From: Haliotis asinina
Lineage: Eukaryota > Mollusca > Gastropoda > Lepetellida > Haliotidae
Assembly (NCBI RefSeq): GCF_037392515.1
Contig: NC_090280.1
Span: 23,441,118-23,505,117 of the forward strand
DNA length: 64,000 bases
Direction of reading: 5' to 3'
Positions 1 to 10,589 of the stretch are shown here, one piece after another. Positions within the stretch are counted from its first letter, which is position 1. The number at the start of each line of letters is the position of its first letter. The notes beneath the pieces were generated by a model. The model did no database searches. It had not been told where the DNA came from and saw nothing but the letters and a program-made list of their open reading frames with translations. Position numbers and translations under genes: made by a program.

Positions 1-259
1 TTCGTTAATGGATCGGTGGTCCTAAACATATTTGCTCAGTATATTTTGTTGATTCAATTCGTTGGGATTGTACCTGTTCCCAAATCGAGTGTGCTATAAC
101 AATTCATGCGTGAAACGCACGGGGAAAATGAACTTCTCGATATTTACCAGACAACCTGTCTCCCTCTTGTTTCAAGTGGATCGTTCTGTGGGGCGTTCCC
201 AAGTATGCAAATTGGGGTCATTTGTCAGGTCGTGTATCATCTTATATGTGTTTAGCAGT
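1..259. other. sequence unique to the left edge, no gene seen
   Basis: These 259 bases have no counterpart at the matching place in copies B, C and D, whereas everything from about 260 onward does. The break therefore marks either the edge of the duplicated unit or an insertion in copy A. I see no convincing exon or repeat signature here. Confidence 0.5.
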
Positions 260-289
260 AGACGAATCACCACTAGCGACCACAGGTGA

Positions 290-347
290 CTTGAAACGCT
301 TCACAGTACATTATGTCTAGATATAATGTACTGTGAAGAGTTTCAAG
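290..347. repeat. near-perfect palindrome (25-bp arms, 8-nt loop), copy A
   Basis: Arm 290-314 and arm 323-347 are complementary at 24 of 25 positions around the loop GTCTAGAT. The same palindrome recurs at 19318-19375, 37232-37289 and 54578-54635, in the intron between the first 22-nt microexon and the first 56-nt tail exon. B and D carry extra arm mismatches that A and C lack. It could be a hairpin-forming MITE end or simply a fossil inverted repeat. Confidence 0.8.
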
Positions 348-663
348 TCGTGGGTCATCTCAAAATGTTCATATTTAAAACAATCTTTAATCCTCGCAAT
401 GACACAAGTGCCTGTGCTAGAGACCACATTAGTACCTAGATGCCTGTCTCATGGCTAACATCCCTCAGTCTCCTAATAAATGGGAATCAAGTCTCGAATC
501 ATCTACCATTCATTTTATAGAACTAATCGAAAGACTTTCGATTTGATTGATATCGTCAAATTATGGCTTACAAAATGTGGCACGACAGCGGTATACTTCC
601 TGTTGATAACGTCGATCGGTGACTGTTCTTCAGAACCGCAGCTACAGTCTCATTCTAATGGTA

Positions 664-893
664 CTGGATAGAAACCCGTGAAATCCGGGTGAGTCAACCT
701 ATGTCTGTTAGAGGCGACTAACGGGATAGGGTGGACAGGCTCGTTTATTTGGTTAACACATGCCATTGTATCTCAGTTGCAAAGATCGATACTCATGCTG
801 TTCATCACTTGATTGTCTGGTCCATAATATAGATGAAATAGTGTCGTGTGCAACATTAAGAAAAACAAGTAAGCAAACAAAACTAGTGGAGAG
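664..893 (-). repeat. abalone-type interspersed repeat (family 2), reverse orientation, copy A
   Basis: Read in reverse it contains the family-2 core: TTGC...GCAATATT-like start, ATATTATGGACCAGACAATC, CATCGATCTTTGC, and GTTAGTCGCCTCT near its far end. Orthologous copies sit at 19747-19978, 37661-37883 and 55011-55238, so the insertion predates the gene duplications. Confidence 0.7.
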
Positions 894-1284
894 TCGGACT
901 CGCCAGTCTTTATTACTGACAGAGTTCTTCTGTCTGTGTCATGGTATTACATGTTTCCAGACGAATCAGGACTCGATCATCAAGGTCATTGGTCTTTCTT
1001 GGTCTTTACTTCCCCAGTGGTCACTTACGTCCTCACTAGTGGACTAAAACAATTTTGATGAATGTACATGTTAGCACCGAATCAACATGTTTTTCATGTT
1101 TTCTGAAAGTCTGTCTTGCCGGTGTAAAAACATTTCCCGTTATATCACTGTCGTTAGGAAACTACAGTTATGAAATTCCCAGCACGTGTACATGTATGTA
1201 ATAGATTTTGTGAAGCAATTACATTCCAGTGTGTTTGACTGTCTGTTTGGACAAACTTTAACCTTTGTAAAATTCTGTCCTCAG

Positions 1285-4020
1285 CATTGTCACATACACC
1301 CGGGACTCAGGAGAAGACGGGGGCTACCAGGAGATAGAAGGTTGGTGTCATAAGTCATTTCTAACATATTAAATGAAATATGTAATACATCAGAAGACGT
1401 TTCTTCAAAGGTTAAAAGGGTACCCATGAATCATTAAATACTTAATGTATCACTTATGAGTAACAGTTCCTGGTTTTCTTTATTCATTTAAGAAAACTGT
1501 CTGAACATTCTGAACATCTGAACATTCACGACAAATGGTGGTTACTTATTTCAGCGCAATTTCTTGTACACTTGTAATTTCTGAAACGTGTTTAAAGAGT
1601 ACCAAAGTCGCATATCGGCGTGCAGTAATAAAATCATTAAGGGTGGACAATGAACCATCTCTTTGAGTTCATCATTAACCACAGAATATTGTAACTTTCA
1701 GAGACAGGATACGCTGATTATCGGTGAGTTTCAAATGAAATGAATAAACAGTTCCTCGCCTCGAATAGCTGCCAAATTATTGCGACATGTAGCAATACTC
1801 ACTCATTTATTCTCCACAAAACGGTGTGACCTTGAATGACTTCAGAGTGAAACGACACAAAATCCACATCATAATGTAATATTTTGTGTCAGTGACTTTG
1901 TGTGGACCTAATTATCATCACGTTTAATATTCATTTCCTCACATTTTCCTCGTGTTCAATAATCACTTTCATCAGTCTGGTATCGTATCACAGGGAAGGT
2001 GAAAATGACAGCAGCTACCAGGAAATAGAAGGTTGGTGTCTCAAGGTTAACTACGATCATGCTGTGAAAGGACTGTGAACTGTGTCAATTCGGAGCCAAG
2101 AAATGTTGCCATATGAGTCTTATTAATTATTACGATTTTATTATTCATAATTCCTGTTATAAATTAAATCCGATAAAAACATGAAATCCCTTAGTCACAT
2201 TCTTATGTGTTCTGGTGTCATGACGCGTCTATATGACACTTCTTAATTTCCACGAAACGTAACCAGGGTACAGTGATAAAAGATCCACTAGCCTGGATAG
2301 ATGTAACGGTCATGTTTCCGGTCATGCCTCACGGATAATTCTTCCTCCTTCAGTAATTGCTTGCTTCCTTTTCCTTTTATGTGATGCAGACACATGGTTT
2401 ATAAAGAATCGTAGTTTCTTTGACAAGTTGGTCATAGAACAAATACAATTTTGCTTAGTTTTAAAAACTCTTAGTTGGCGATTATTGATGTCAGGAATAT
2501 ATTCAGTGTTTAGTAGGAATGAGGTAATATTTCATACCTCACGAATGATTCTTTTTCCATTGTCCATCTCTCGCTTCAGTAGATGTTTTGTGATGAAGAC
2601 AGGGATCTGTTACTTTGTTATGAATTGCAGTATCTTCGAAAAATATACAAAAAGTATTTCTTCCAAATGTACTACAATCAGTATCTGTGATTTGAAAGTA
2701 ATAAGGAATATTAACGACGGATCTCATATGTGTCCAATACTAAATACATGTGTTATATCAGGAGGTGATGTCAACGTAGACGACATCGTCCCCATCGTAG
2801 CTGTCTACTCCGTTATGCTGACTGCTGTGGCAGTTGTGGTGGCAGCAGTCGCTGTTCTTGTCTGCAAGGACGTGAAAGGTACAAAGAATGCATGCATATT
2901 TTTCATCAAATGAATCAAATGCATTAAGTCATCAGTTCACTCTCCCCCATAAACCAACAAACCTCAAGCAGCACGCCCTTATCCTTTGCCCCAAAGTGAA
3001 TTGGTCTTCAACAACCCACTGGTATGCTCGTCATAACAGGCTAGTAACGCTAGCTGATTTCTTCAACGATTTCAGTATAATTTACCAATCAGTGAAGGGG
3101 TACCCGGTAGGATGAGATGATAATGACTGTAAACCATACACTGTCTTACAATACACCTTGGAGATCCGGGTTAGAACTGATCCTGTGCAACCTATGCTTG
3201 TTACAAATGCAAATGTCTCTTTTATTCGTTGTTGTTTGGATTCAGTAAAGGTCAGTGCAGTAGCCTAAAGTTAAAGCGATCATTCGCCACGCTGAAGACA
3301 CCTAATAATGTGTGAAGCAGTATAGGTAAAGGTGACATGAAACTACACGCAGTCTGTCTGTCCAATCGGTGATATTTTATGAATATTGTCATAAGCAGAG
3401 AAAAAACAATACTCACTCACCTACTCGTGTTCAGTAAGTGGCAATGTAGACGATTAATTCATTTTAAGTGTTCCCTTTGTTTCGTTTTCAGATTACCAGG
3501 GAAGAAGGTACATATATTTACTTTTGTATCTTTAATGTTGGAGTAGTATGGAGTAGAATCTTTTTTTCTTGCCCAGCTGCTGTCTCATGTCTATGTAAAG
3601 ACTATTTGATCGACTTATATCAGAAGACTAACATCATATTTAAAGAAACAACGAAATTTGGTAGACCGATGCTTATGCTGTTGATAATTGGATTGTCTGG
3701 TCCAGACTCCATTATTTACAGACAGCTGCCATATAGCTGAAGTATTACTGAGTGTGGCGTTAAACAACGAACAACAACCATCAGGATCATCTATAGAAAT
3801 ATAAGTGTACTGTTGTAATTACAGATGTGGTGACTACCTTACTGTGATGGCAGAGAGATTATCCCATGACTTCAGTGATGTATCTCGTGCTTCCAACAAC
3901 GATATCTTACCTCTACACGATTACGAGCGACTCCTGAGGGAACAATTCCACATCTACACGTCTCTCCACCCTTCATCTTCCTCAACAGAGGACCACAGTA
4001 CCTGGCGAAACCCAAACTGA
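1285..4020 (+). CDS. IgSF receptor copy A, 3' half (tail exons only)
   Basis: This is the 3' end of a receptor gene whose Ig exons lie left of the window. By alignment with copy C, the exons are 1285-1340 (tail, ...DGGYQEIE), 1702-1723 (22-nt microexon), 1976-2031 (tail, ...DSSYQEIE), 2762-2878 (transmembrane exon 2), 3492-3507 (16-nt microexon) and 3825-4020 (last exon). All have AG acceptors, GT donors and compatible phases (2-1, 1-2, 2-1, 1-1, 1-2, 2-stop). The last exon encodes CGDYLTVMAERL at its start, YERLL and IYTSL further on, and ends WRNPN before TGA. No break is seen in the visible exons. The tail motifs suggest a signalling receptor, but ligand and function are unknown. Copy A shares its C-terminus form and 3' LINE insertion with copy C rather than with B or D. 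Confidence 0.75.
3257..3420 (+). repeat. decayed tRNA-derived SINE in the last-but-one intron, copy A
   Basis: It begins GTGCAGTAGCCTAAAGTTAAAGCGATC, then has the CACGCTGAAGAC and GTGTGAAGC landmarks and an ACTCACTCAC tail. Orthologous relics lie at about 22373-22498, 40334-40545 and 57474-57598. The C relic is the most complete. Confidence 0.6.
3662..3768 (-). repeat. family-2 repeat fragment, reverse, copy A
   Basis: GACCGATGCTTATGCTGTTGAT, then TTGTCTGGTCCAGACTC, CTGCCATATAGCTGAAGTAT and GTGGCGTTAAACAAC. This is the reverse complement of the family-2 core. Orthologues are at 22732-22838, 40788-40888 and 57833-57938. Confidence 0.7.
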
Positions 4021-4262
4021 CGGTACAGGTCCACTTCTACAAGTGTCTTCGCCCTTCCTAGCCCTAAACAGTGGACCACAGTAACAGGTGAAGTCTAAAC
4101 TGACGGTACAGTTCCATATCTGGACATCTCTCCACTCTTCATCTTCCACAACAGAGGACCACAGTACCAAGTGAAACCTAAACCGACGGTACAGTTCCAC
4201 ATCTACACGTCTCTCCACCCTTCACTTCTTCAACAGAGGATCAAAGTATCAGGCGAAGCCTA
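3941..4262 (+). repeat. 83-bp tandem repeat spanning the stop codon, copy A (about 4 units)
   Basis: The unit (AGTTCCACATCTACACGTCT ... CTCAACAGAGGACCACAGTACC ... AAACTGACGGT) starts inside the last coding exon, where it encodes FHIYTSLHPSSSSTEDHST, and continues into the 3' UTR. Unit numbers are about 4 in A, 3 in B, 4 in C and 2 in D. Confidence 0.8.
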
Positions 4263-4510
4263 TATAGTTCAACATCTGCAAATTCTTACAATTTCAGCTG
4301 GAAAAATAAGAGTACTGCAATAGGTGTGAACAGGAAATATTTTCCACAATGTCCTCTTTTACAGAGGACTGTACTGATATCGACAGTTATGAGATATGTT
4401 CCTGCTTGCCCTCTACATACCCGGCGAATGCAGTCACCGAACAGTATGTCCTTTCAGCGAGCGGACGCTGGTAACGAAAAGCTTTGAGCTTTACTCACAG
4501 TACATATAGT

Positions 4511-4536
4511 ATATCAACAACACTGATTTGGCAACA
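4511..4536 (+). repeat. left target-site duplication of the LINE insertion, copy A
   Basis: This 26-bp sequence (ATATCAACAACACTGATTTG...) recurs at 5600-5625, right after the LINE's microsatellite tail, with 24 of 26 positions matching. Such a repeat is expected from target-primed reverse transcription. Confidence 0.8.
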
Positions 4537-5599
4537 GATTATGTTTTTCACCACAATGGCCCATGAGAAATGTCTTGGCAAATATTAAAACTGAAATTAT
4601 AAATCTAGGTATCAGTAAAGCTGTTTCCACAAATGCCATTCTTGGTCAGACAGGCAGACACCCGCTTTGTGTTAAATATTATACTCGCTGTATCAAGCAC
4701 CGGTGTCGACTATTATACATGGAACATACAGGATATCGAAAAGCCTGTTATGAGATGCTCAAGATATACGACAAAAATGGGATAATAAATTGGGTGTCAC
4801 AAGTTAGATTATTACTTTGGTACACTGGTTTCTCATATGTATGGGTCGCCCAGGATTGTGGTCACGCTGGCATATTTATTAAGCAGTTTCAACAACGTTG
4901 TGAAGATATCCAGTTTCAAGATTGACATTCTAAGATTAGTAATTCTCACTTTTTGGGTCCTGAGAAATACATAGCCGCACCTGCTGACAGACACGATTTG
5001 AGAAGAATCCTATGTAAGTTTCGTTGTCTTTTAAATAAGTTAAATACTCAACAGTATAGGTTTGATAAAACTGTTGAGAAAAGAATGTTATTATGCACTA
5101 AGTACCAATTGCAGCAAATCGAGGATGAGTACCATTTTTTCCTTATTTGTCCTTATTATTCTGGAAGCCGCAAGAAAACTATTCCATCATATTATCATGC
5201 TAATCCATCACGTGCTAAATATTATCAGTTACTGGCATTAACTCATTATGAAAACATACTGGCTTTAAGTATCTATTTGAAACGAAACTTACCAATTTGA
5301 GTATACTGGCAGTACCCAACCCTCCGCTCTCCCTCCCTACACTGCTGTGCACTATTTCTTTTGAATATTTAATGTACTTTAGGCCATGTGGCCTTCATAC
5401 TGAAATAAATTGTCATTGTCATTGTCATTGTCATTGTCATTGTCATTGTCACTGTCATTGTCATTGTCATTGTCATTGTCATTGTCACTGTCATTGTCAT
5501 TGTCATTGTCATTGTCATTGTCACTGTCATTGTCATTGTCATTGTCATTGTCATTGTCACTGTCATTGTCATTGTCATTGTCATTGTCATTGTCATTGT
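4537..5599 (+). mobile_element. 5'-truncated LINE (ORF2 C-terminus and 3' UTR), copy A
   Basis: The reading frame matches the C-terminal part of non-LTR retrotransposon ORF2, past the RT core. It holds RRILCKFRCLLNKLN followed by a cysteine/histidine knuckle region (LLCTK...IEDEYHFFLICPYY). It is related to the longer open copy at 41705-42634 and, relative to it, has an internal stop (TGA at 4923) and a deletion of about 30 codons' neighbourhood near 4950. The 3' UTR has the hairpin-like GGCCATGTGGCC and ends in (TGTCAT)n, as in CR1/L2-like elements. The clade assignment is tentative. Confidence 0.8.
5411..5599 (+). repeat. (TGTCAT)n LINE tail with 36-bp higher-order period
   Basis: About 31 hexamers. 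Every sixth unit is TGTCAC instead of TGTCAT (at 5447, 5483, 5519 and 5555), so a 36-bp block has been amplified as a unit. The equivalent tail in copy C (about 42567-42593) has only four to five hexamers. Confidence 0.95.
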
Positions 5600-5637
5600 A
5601 TATCAACAACACTTATATGGCAACATTTTTTTCAGTC

Positions 5638-5643
5638 AATAAA
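5638..5643 (+). promoter_or_regulatory. candidate poly(A) signal AATAAA, copy A
   Basis: AATAAA in the conserved context TTTCAGTCAATAAA.CTTTAACC, which is present downstream of the last exon in all four copies (23580, 42630 and 58599). In A and C the LINE insertion lies between the stop codon and this signal. Confidence 0.45.
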
Positions 5644-6784
5644 ACTTTAACCTTTAAAACATATTTTAAATCAATATAGATTTAACCTGTTTTATCAAAA
5701 AGATATAACTGTTATGTTGTCTCCACACACTGATCAGTATAAATGTTTTTGAACAAAACTCTCTTATATCAAACACTACACACATAAGATTGCCCTTGAT
5801 AGTTTTCACACGGGGTAGATAGGAATATCGACTAAGGTTCCAAATAGGACTCCATATGAATAGAACACCCATTTCAAAATAAACACACGCATACACACAC
5901 GCGCACACACACTCACACACGATTCAAATACATAGCTAAAGAATTGTTTTTACATCTCTCCCACAAACGCTTTAAAAGCTTTACTGTAGTTTTACATGCT
6001 GTAAGCTTGATCAAACTGTTTATTTCATACAAATGGCGTGACACGGGTGTCCATTATTGTACAGGAATGCTCAGAATTCACATTACTGCTATCCTACTTC
6101 TGTATTGGTATCATCCTGCCTGGAATGTATTCCTCGGGAAATATTTGTCTTAAGAGTGACGTATCGTGATCTGTAGCTTAACACCAGCTGACATTTGAAC
6201 AACTGTTAACAACCCGTTTCCTGCACATATCACTGAACCATTCTTTCTCGTGTAAAGAAATGCTGAAGCTGTCATAAGGATGGAATGTGAAATATCCCTC
6301 TTGAAAATAATACAGTAGAGTATTTCTGTACTGCAGCGCCGCAAACAATTTTATCCATGCATGGCTTCAGATCGGACAAAGTCACGAGACTTGTTTCGAT
6401 ACAGTTGAGTTGAGTTGAGCTGCATTTTATGCTACACTGGTGTTGATGCAGCCATATAGGAACCTCCTGTATGTATTATGTGCAACTGTGCGAGAGGTTT
6501 TGTTTGAAAAACAACATTTCTCTCCAAAAAATCAAAGCAATTTTGCTGGAATAAATCTAACATCGAAATAATCTTGTCAAAGTTTCAACTACACAGAACT
6601 TTTAGTTTAAGAAGCCAAGTCTGAATACATGCATGATCACTAAAAACATTTCCGTGTCGCTGTAGCTCACTCGGACATGTTTTACAAAGTTTAAAGGTCA
6701 ACGCTGGGGATGAATGGGTGAGTGAGTGAGTTAAGGGACCTTGAAGGAGTTCAGTAGTGACCTTGGTTTATATTCCTCGGGTGA
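5644..6784. other. 3' flanking sequence shared by all units; CA-rich microsatellite; no gene
   Basis: This block is present after every copy (from 23586, 42636 and 58605). It contains a (CA)n-type stretch at 5880-5920 and a TTGAGTTGAGTTGAGCTGCATTTTA segment near 6400 that looks repeat-derived. No exon signature is visible on either strand. Confidence 0.6.
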
Positions 6785-6948
6785 AGGTGGTGTACCCTGG
6801 TGGACAATTTGTTCGTTCGTCGCGCCAAAATCAGGATTCCGTTTTCCCCACATTCACAACGTGTGAAGCCCATTTCTGGTGCTCCCCGTGGTGATATTGC
6901 TGGAATATTGCTAAGGGTGACGTAAAACCAAACTAACTCACTCATATT
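6785..6948 (+). repeat. tRNA-derived SINE, A-B intergenic
   Basis: Landmarks in order are GGTGTACCCTGGTGG (degenerate A box), CGTCGCGCCAAAA, GTGTGAAGCCCATTTCTGGTG, GATATTGCTGGAATATTGCTAA, GTAAAACC and CTCACTCA. Orthologues are at 24793, 44476 and 59928. Confidence 0.75.
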
Positions 6949-7029
6949 CCTCAGACAGACTGGATATTTTGGAGATTACCAGTGAGCAGAATTACCATTT
7001 TGTACATCTGGGTATTCGCGCATGTACGT

Positions 7030-7525
7030 CACAGAAACAAACAGCACATATATATCTCGGTACTCATACATATACGTCACTGATGTGATCTGTACATACA
7101 CCGCGGTATTAACACATATACATCCCTAAACAATCTGTACATACACCTCGGTATTCACACATATACATCACAAAACAATCTGTACATACATCTTCATATA
7201 CTCACATATATGTCACAGATATGATCTGTACATACACCGCGGTATTCACACATATACATCTCTAAACAATCTGTACATACACCTCGGTATTCACACATAT
7301 ACATCACAAAACAATCTGTACATACATCTTCATATACTCACATATATGTCACAGATATGATCTGTAAATACACCTCGGTATTCACACATATACATCACAA
7401 AACAATCTGTACATACATCTTCATATACTCACATATATGTCACAAAACAATCTGTAAATACACCGCGATATTCACACATATACATCACAAAACAATCTGT
7501 ACATACACCTCGGTATTCACATTCG
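7030..7525 (+). repeat. 45-bp minisatellite, A-B intergenic (about 11 units)
   Basis: The unit reads roughly CTGTACATACACCTCGGTAT + TCACACATATACATCACAAA + ACAAT. As 45 is a multiple of three, part of it stays open with a 15-residue period (...FTHIHHKTICTYT...), which I regard as incidental. A shorter array is at 25030-25345. The arrays are missing from the units that follow C and D. Confidence 0.85.
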
Positions 7526-8394
7526 GATCATTATATCAAACCTTATACGCCACGACTTATCAAAAACAGCTACTTGCACAATTTCACGCCAAAATCATGG
7601 GTCACCAAAGACAGCGAAAACGTAAATGCGTTAATTACTTTCAGTCAAGGCCATCTATGGCCGACAAGTCGATACGATTTTGGAAATGATATATATGATG
7701 TTGCAAAAGGTTTTTTTAGACCCGTGGAATGCTGCTGTCGATCGATTCTAACCCTACACAGGTGCTGTCAACGTGGCTTGTATTAATAAACGACTTTGAA
7801 AGGTGAATTTTCGCTGTCTTGGGAGATCCAAGACCACTGTAGAATAATTGTTCATATTGTGACCAGTCATCTACCTCCAGTTGCTGGAGATCTATAGCTC
7901 TTTCCTATGTTCTAATGTCCTACTTGGTATACAATTTTCAGCTACATGATAGTTTTTAATGCCTTACTATGATATACTAGTTGTGTTATTGCCGTTTGGT
8001 GACAGGTTTTAATGAAATAAATTTACATAACATTAACTGTTTTAGTCACGAGATGGTTGAAATATTACCAGAGTGGCTTTAAACTCACTCTATCATCGTT
8101 ACACTTTCTTCTGACTTCCAGCACATTCTGACTACAGGTACTTCTGACCTGAGATAACCGTCACTTCTGTCATCACAACGTTTACTTTTACCACCGCGTT
8201 TAGTAGACGGGTGCTTCGGACATGACATAACCATTACACAAATATGGGATTCCAGCCTGTCCCATTTGATCTTCACTTGTAACATATTTTCTTCACCTGT
8301 AACATGATGTCCGCTTTAAATACATGCCCAATGTGGAACATAAAGACGGCAGTGGGTTCAACATTTTGCAGTCCGATTAATGAGATCCAAACTC
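7526..8394. other. conserved intergenic block, no gene recognised
   Basis: This is repeated almost unchanged at 25350-26205 and in a more diverged form at 60130-60930, and is mostly missing after copy C. Only short unrelated open frames are present. It probably belongs to the same decayed mobile DNA as the LINE fragments to its right. Confidence 0.5.
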
Positions 8395-8880
8395 AGTTTT
8401 AGGTTCTTGTATCTCTACTGTCATGTATCTGAAATAGCCTCTCCCATCCCTCTGTGCTGCGGCGATATTCATCCTAATCCCGGGTAGAATTATTTCAGAT
8501 CCTCTGAAATAATACACATTGGACGTACGCAGCTTGAAAGACAAAATTTATTTCCCTTACACAGAATTTCGACCTTTTGACTTTAAATGTCTTACAAAAT
8601 CCTGGCAGCACGCAGACATCCGCAGCGTTGATGTAGCAATACCTGGACACCACCTACCATTCGGGAAATACTTGGTGATTTGGCGATCTAATAGTATGTC
8701 AGTAGAGTTTACTCCTACTGTTACCTCCTTTTTTAAATGCGCAGTGACAGTGTATCAACATATCTGGAAACAACAGTTAATGAGAGATACAATCAAGGTA
8801 TTGCAGAACAGATTTTCTTCCTTAAGGGTTACGTCTCAATACTTCTTCCTTGATGGACACAGCTTGCTGTAGTTCTGCAG
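8395..8880 (+). mobile_element. LINE ORF2 endonuclease-domain fragment, A-B intergenic
   Basis: The fragments CGDIHPNPG, DVRSLKDKIYF, FDFKCLTKSW and DVAIPGHHLPFGKY match in order the start of the apurinic-endonuclease domain of CR1/L2-like non-LTR retrotransposons (GD.HPNPGP, N.RSL..K, LTETWL, IPGY...R.DR). They lie in more than one frame with stops, so the element is dead. Orthologues are at 26206-26703, 44780-44995 and 60920-61260. Confidence 0.7.
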
Positions 8881-9902
8881 TTGAAGGATGGTTGCCGTTC
8901 TATTTGATAGGTCCTTCATTTATATTCAGTGTCGCTCAGCAGTCTTTGACAAGGACTCCAGTAGTCTATTATTCTTTCGGTTCTTAATCCTAAACTTATA
9001 GCTGCCGTATATCACATTTTGTCCACAACGGGCTTAGCTACAAAAATATATACGCTCACTGATATGCTGTATGTTTTTGAAATGTACCAAATGAGGTGAG
9101 ACTCTAATAAATAATTATCTGTCCATAGCAAAAATGGCGTGGGCTTACAGATGAATTGCTAAAAAGGCTGGACAAGCCTTCAATACTATCTAAAAATGAA
9201 GTTTTGTAACCTATCGGGCTAACACCAAAAGGAAATGGCTTGCAACACGTCTGTCCACCTTGAGAATATATAACGTACTGGACGCCTACTTGAGCATTAG
9301 CCATGATGATGAATGATGAAGTGGGCGGATCGTTTTATCATTCACGTTCATGGCTGTGACATGTGTTAGTGTTCACAGATAGAAAAGGGAGAAAATTTGT
9401 ATTTATGTGTCACATACTATGCATACATAATTTGAAACACTGATAAAATATAACATCCGGCCATATGGCCTACGAGACACAAGACACTACAGAACGTATA
9501 GTAGTGCTTGAAGTGAATAATCTATCACAGTATATAAGCACCAACGATGAAAAAAATAGTTATAGTGAATAATGTATCGACAGTTCCATATTCACCAATA
9601 AAGTGTTATATGTGTAGTTACAGGACTACAATATGCGTTTACGTTTATTAAACATTTTAGTAACCGTTCCAGCTAGAGGTTTAATTACCTTAGCATTACT
9701 AAGTATGAATGCAGCGTGGTCGGTAGGTGAAAGGAGAGGGGAAAAGGATAAGTACTTAGTACATTTTCCCATAAGTCATGTCGTAAGTCCGAATATAACG
9801 GACATTTGTTCTGAAATGTACTCACCAATTTAGTGAGACTTGTGGTCACGGTGTCACCAGACATACCTTGAAACAAACTATATAACTAATACCCCTTTTG
9901 TT
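8881..9902. other. decayed intergenic DNA, probable LINE-derived
   Basis: Contains the perfect palindrome GGCCATATGGCC at about 9460 within a sequence resembling the 3' end of a non-LTR element. The same block is at about 26704-27750, 44996-45186 (partial) and 61430-62470. No gene is seen. Confidence 0.5.
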
Positions 9903-10340
9903 CTACGGGTGACTGCATTTTGATGTTTTAAGATATTGGGCATAGTGGGGATACACCGTCAAAGTATCGGCATCAGGCATCTGCCAGATCATTTCTACCT
10001 GATGCAATAAAACTGTGGAATCCTGTAAGTTCTGAAATTCAATTACTAGCATTCATACTTTATCCAGATTAAAATAACTCGATATTAAAACCAAATACAT
10101 GTAACAAAACTTTTATGTTTGACCTAGCCTATATACTAAGAAGTCTCAGGTTCCGTTGTAGTGATTTAAATGATGACAGGTTTGAGAGACACATCATCGA
10201 CAACCCCTCGTGCTCGCGTGGTCATCCAGTTAAAATTGTTGTGCATTATTTCTTCACATACAATAAATACACGGAATTAAGACAAAAATCGTATTTTTCA
10301 TTAAAGACGTTTAGTTTCAGTCCGGCACTAAGGGATGTGC
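9903..10340 (+). mobile_element. LINE ORF2 C-terminal relic, A-B intergenic
   Basis: The translation contains SARSFLPDAIKLWNP, then RFRCSDLNDDRFERHIID, PSCSRGHPV and HYFFTY.KYTELRQKS. These resemble the LPDAIK.WN and C.CG..E...H.FF.C..Y..R knuckle that ends many non-LTR ORF2 proteins. One knuckle cysteine position reads R. Copies are at 27750-28180 and 62490-62850. Confidence 0.65.
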
Positions 10341-10387
10341 ATCCCTCACAAGCAATGGCCTCCACAAATTCAAAAGAATCGATTCCC

Positions 10388-10441
10388 CCGCCGTGATATT
10401 GCTGGAATATTGCTAAAAGTGGCGAAAAACTAACTCACTCA
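10388..10441 (+). repeat. SINE 3' fragment
   Basis: CGCCGTGATATTGCTGGAATATTGCTAAAAGTGGC followed by ACTCACTCACTT is the 3' end of the tRNA-derived SINE. Its orthologue is at 28223-28292. Confidence 0.75.
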
Positions 10442-10589
10442 CTTCAAAAGAAGTTCATGTACATGTGTATGCCATGTATATGAACCAAGAGAATCCAAAT
10501 ACTTGCAGTTCATTAAGATGTTATATTGTTGTATGTTTTCTCAATTCAGAATCTCCTTGTGTGATTTTAGTGAACACTCTGATCTAAAT

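Noticed and set aside
3825-4020. Calling the tail YxxL motifs classical ITIMs
   Set aside because: The -2 residues (G in GDYLTV, Y/H in the DYERL context, H in HIYTSL) do not fit the I/V/L/S-x-Y-x-x-L/V consensus, so only the broader YxxL/V wording is used.
5297-5679. Open frames of pure CH, SL, MT or DN dipeptide repeats
   Set aside because: These are translations of the (TGTCAT)n LINE tail in each frame, with no gene context.
7357-7689. 110-codon open frame with a 15-residue repeat
   Set aside because: Created by a 45-bp minisatellite whose period is a multiple of three. The orthologous array in the B unit gives a different and shorter frame.
8450-8495. CGDIHPNPG resembling a 2A ribosome-skipping peptide
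   Set aside because: The D-x-E-x-NPGP consensus is not met. The motif is the usual one near the start of LINE endonuclease domains, and the frame is broken.
9104-9304. Minus-strand 66-codon frame (MANAQVGVQYVIYSQ...) present in three units
   Set aside because: Its similarity follows from duplication of the intergenic block. It has no recognisable domain or splice context and lies among LINE fragments.
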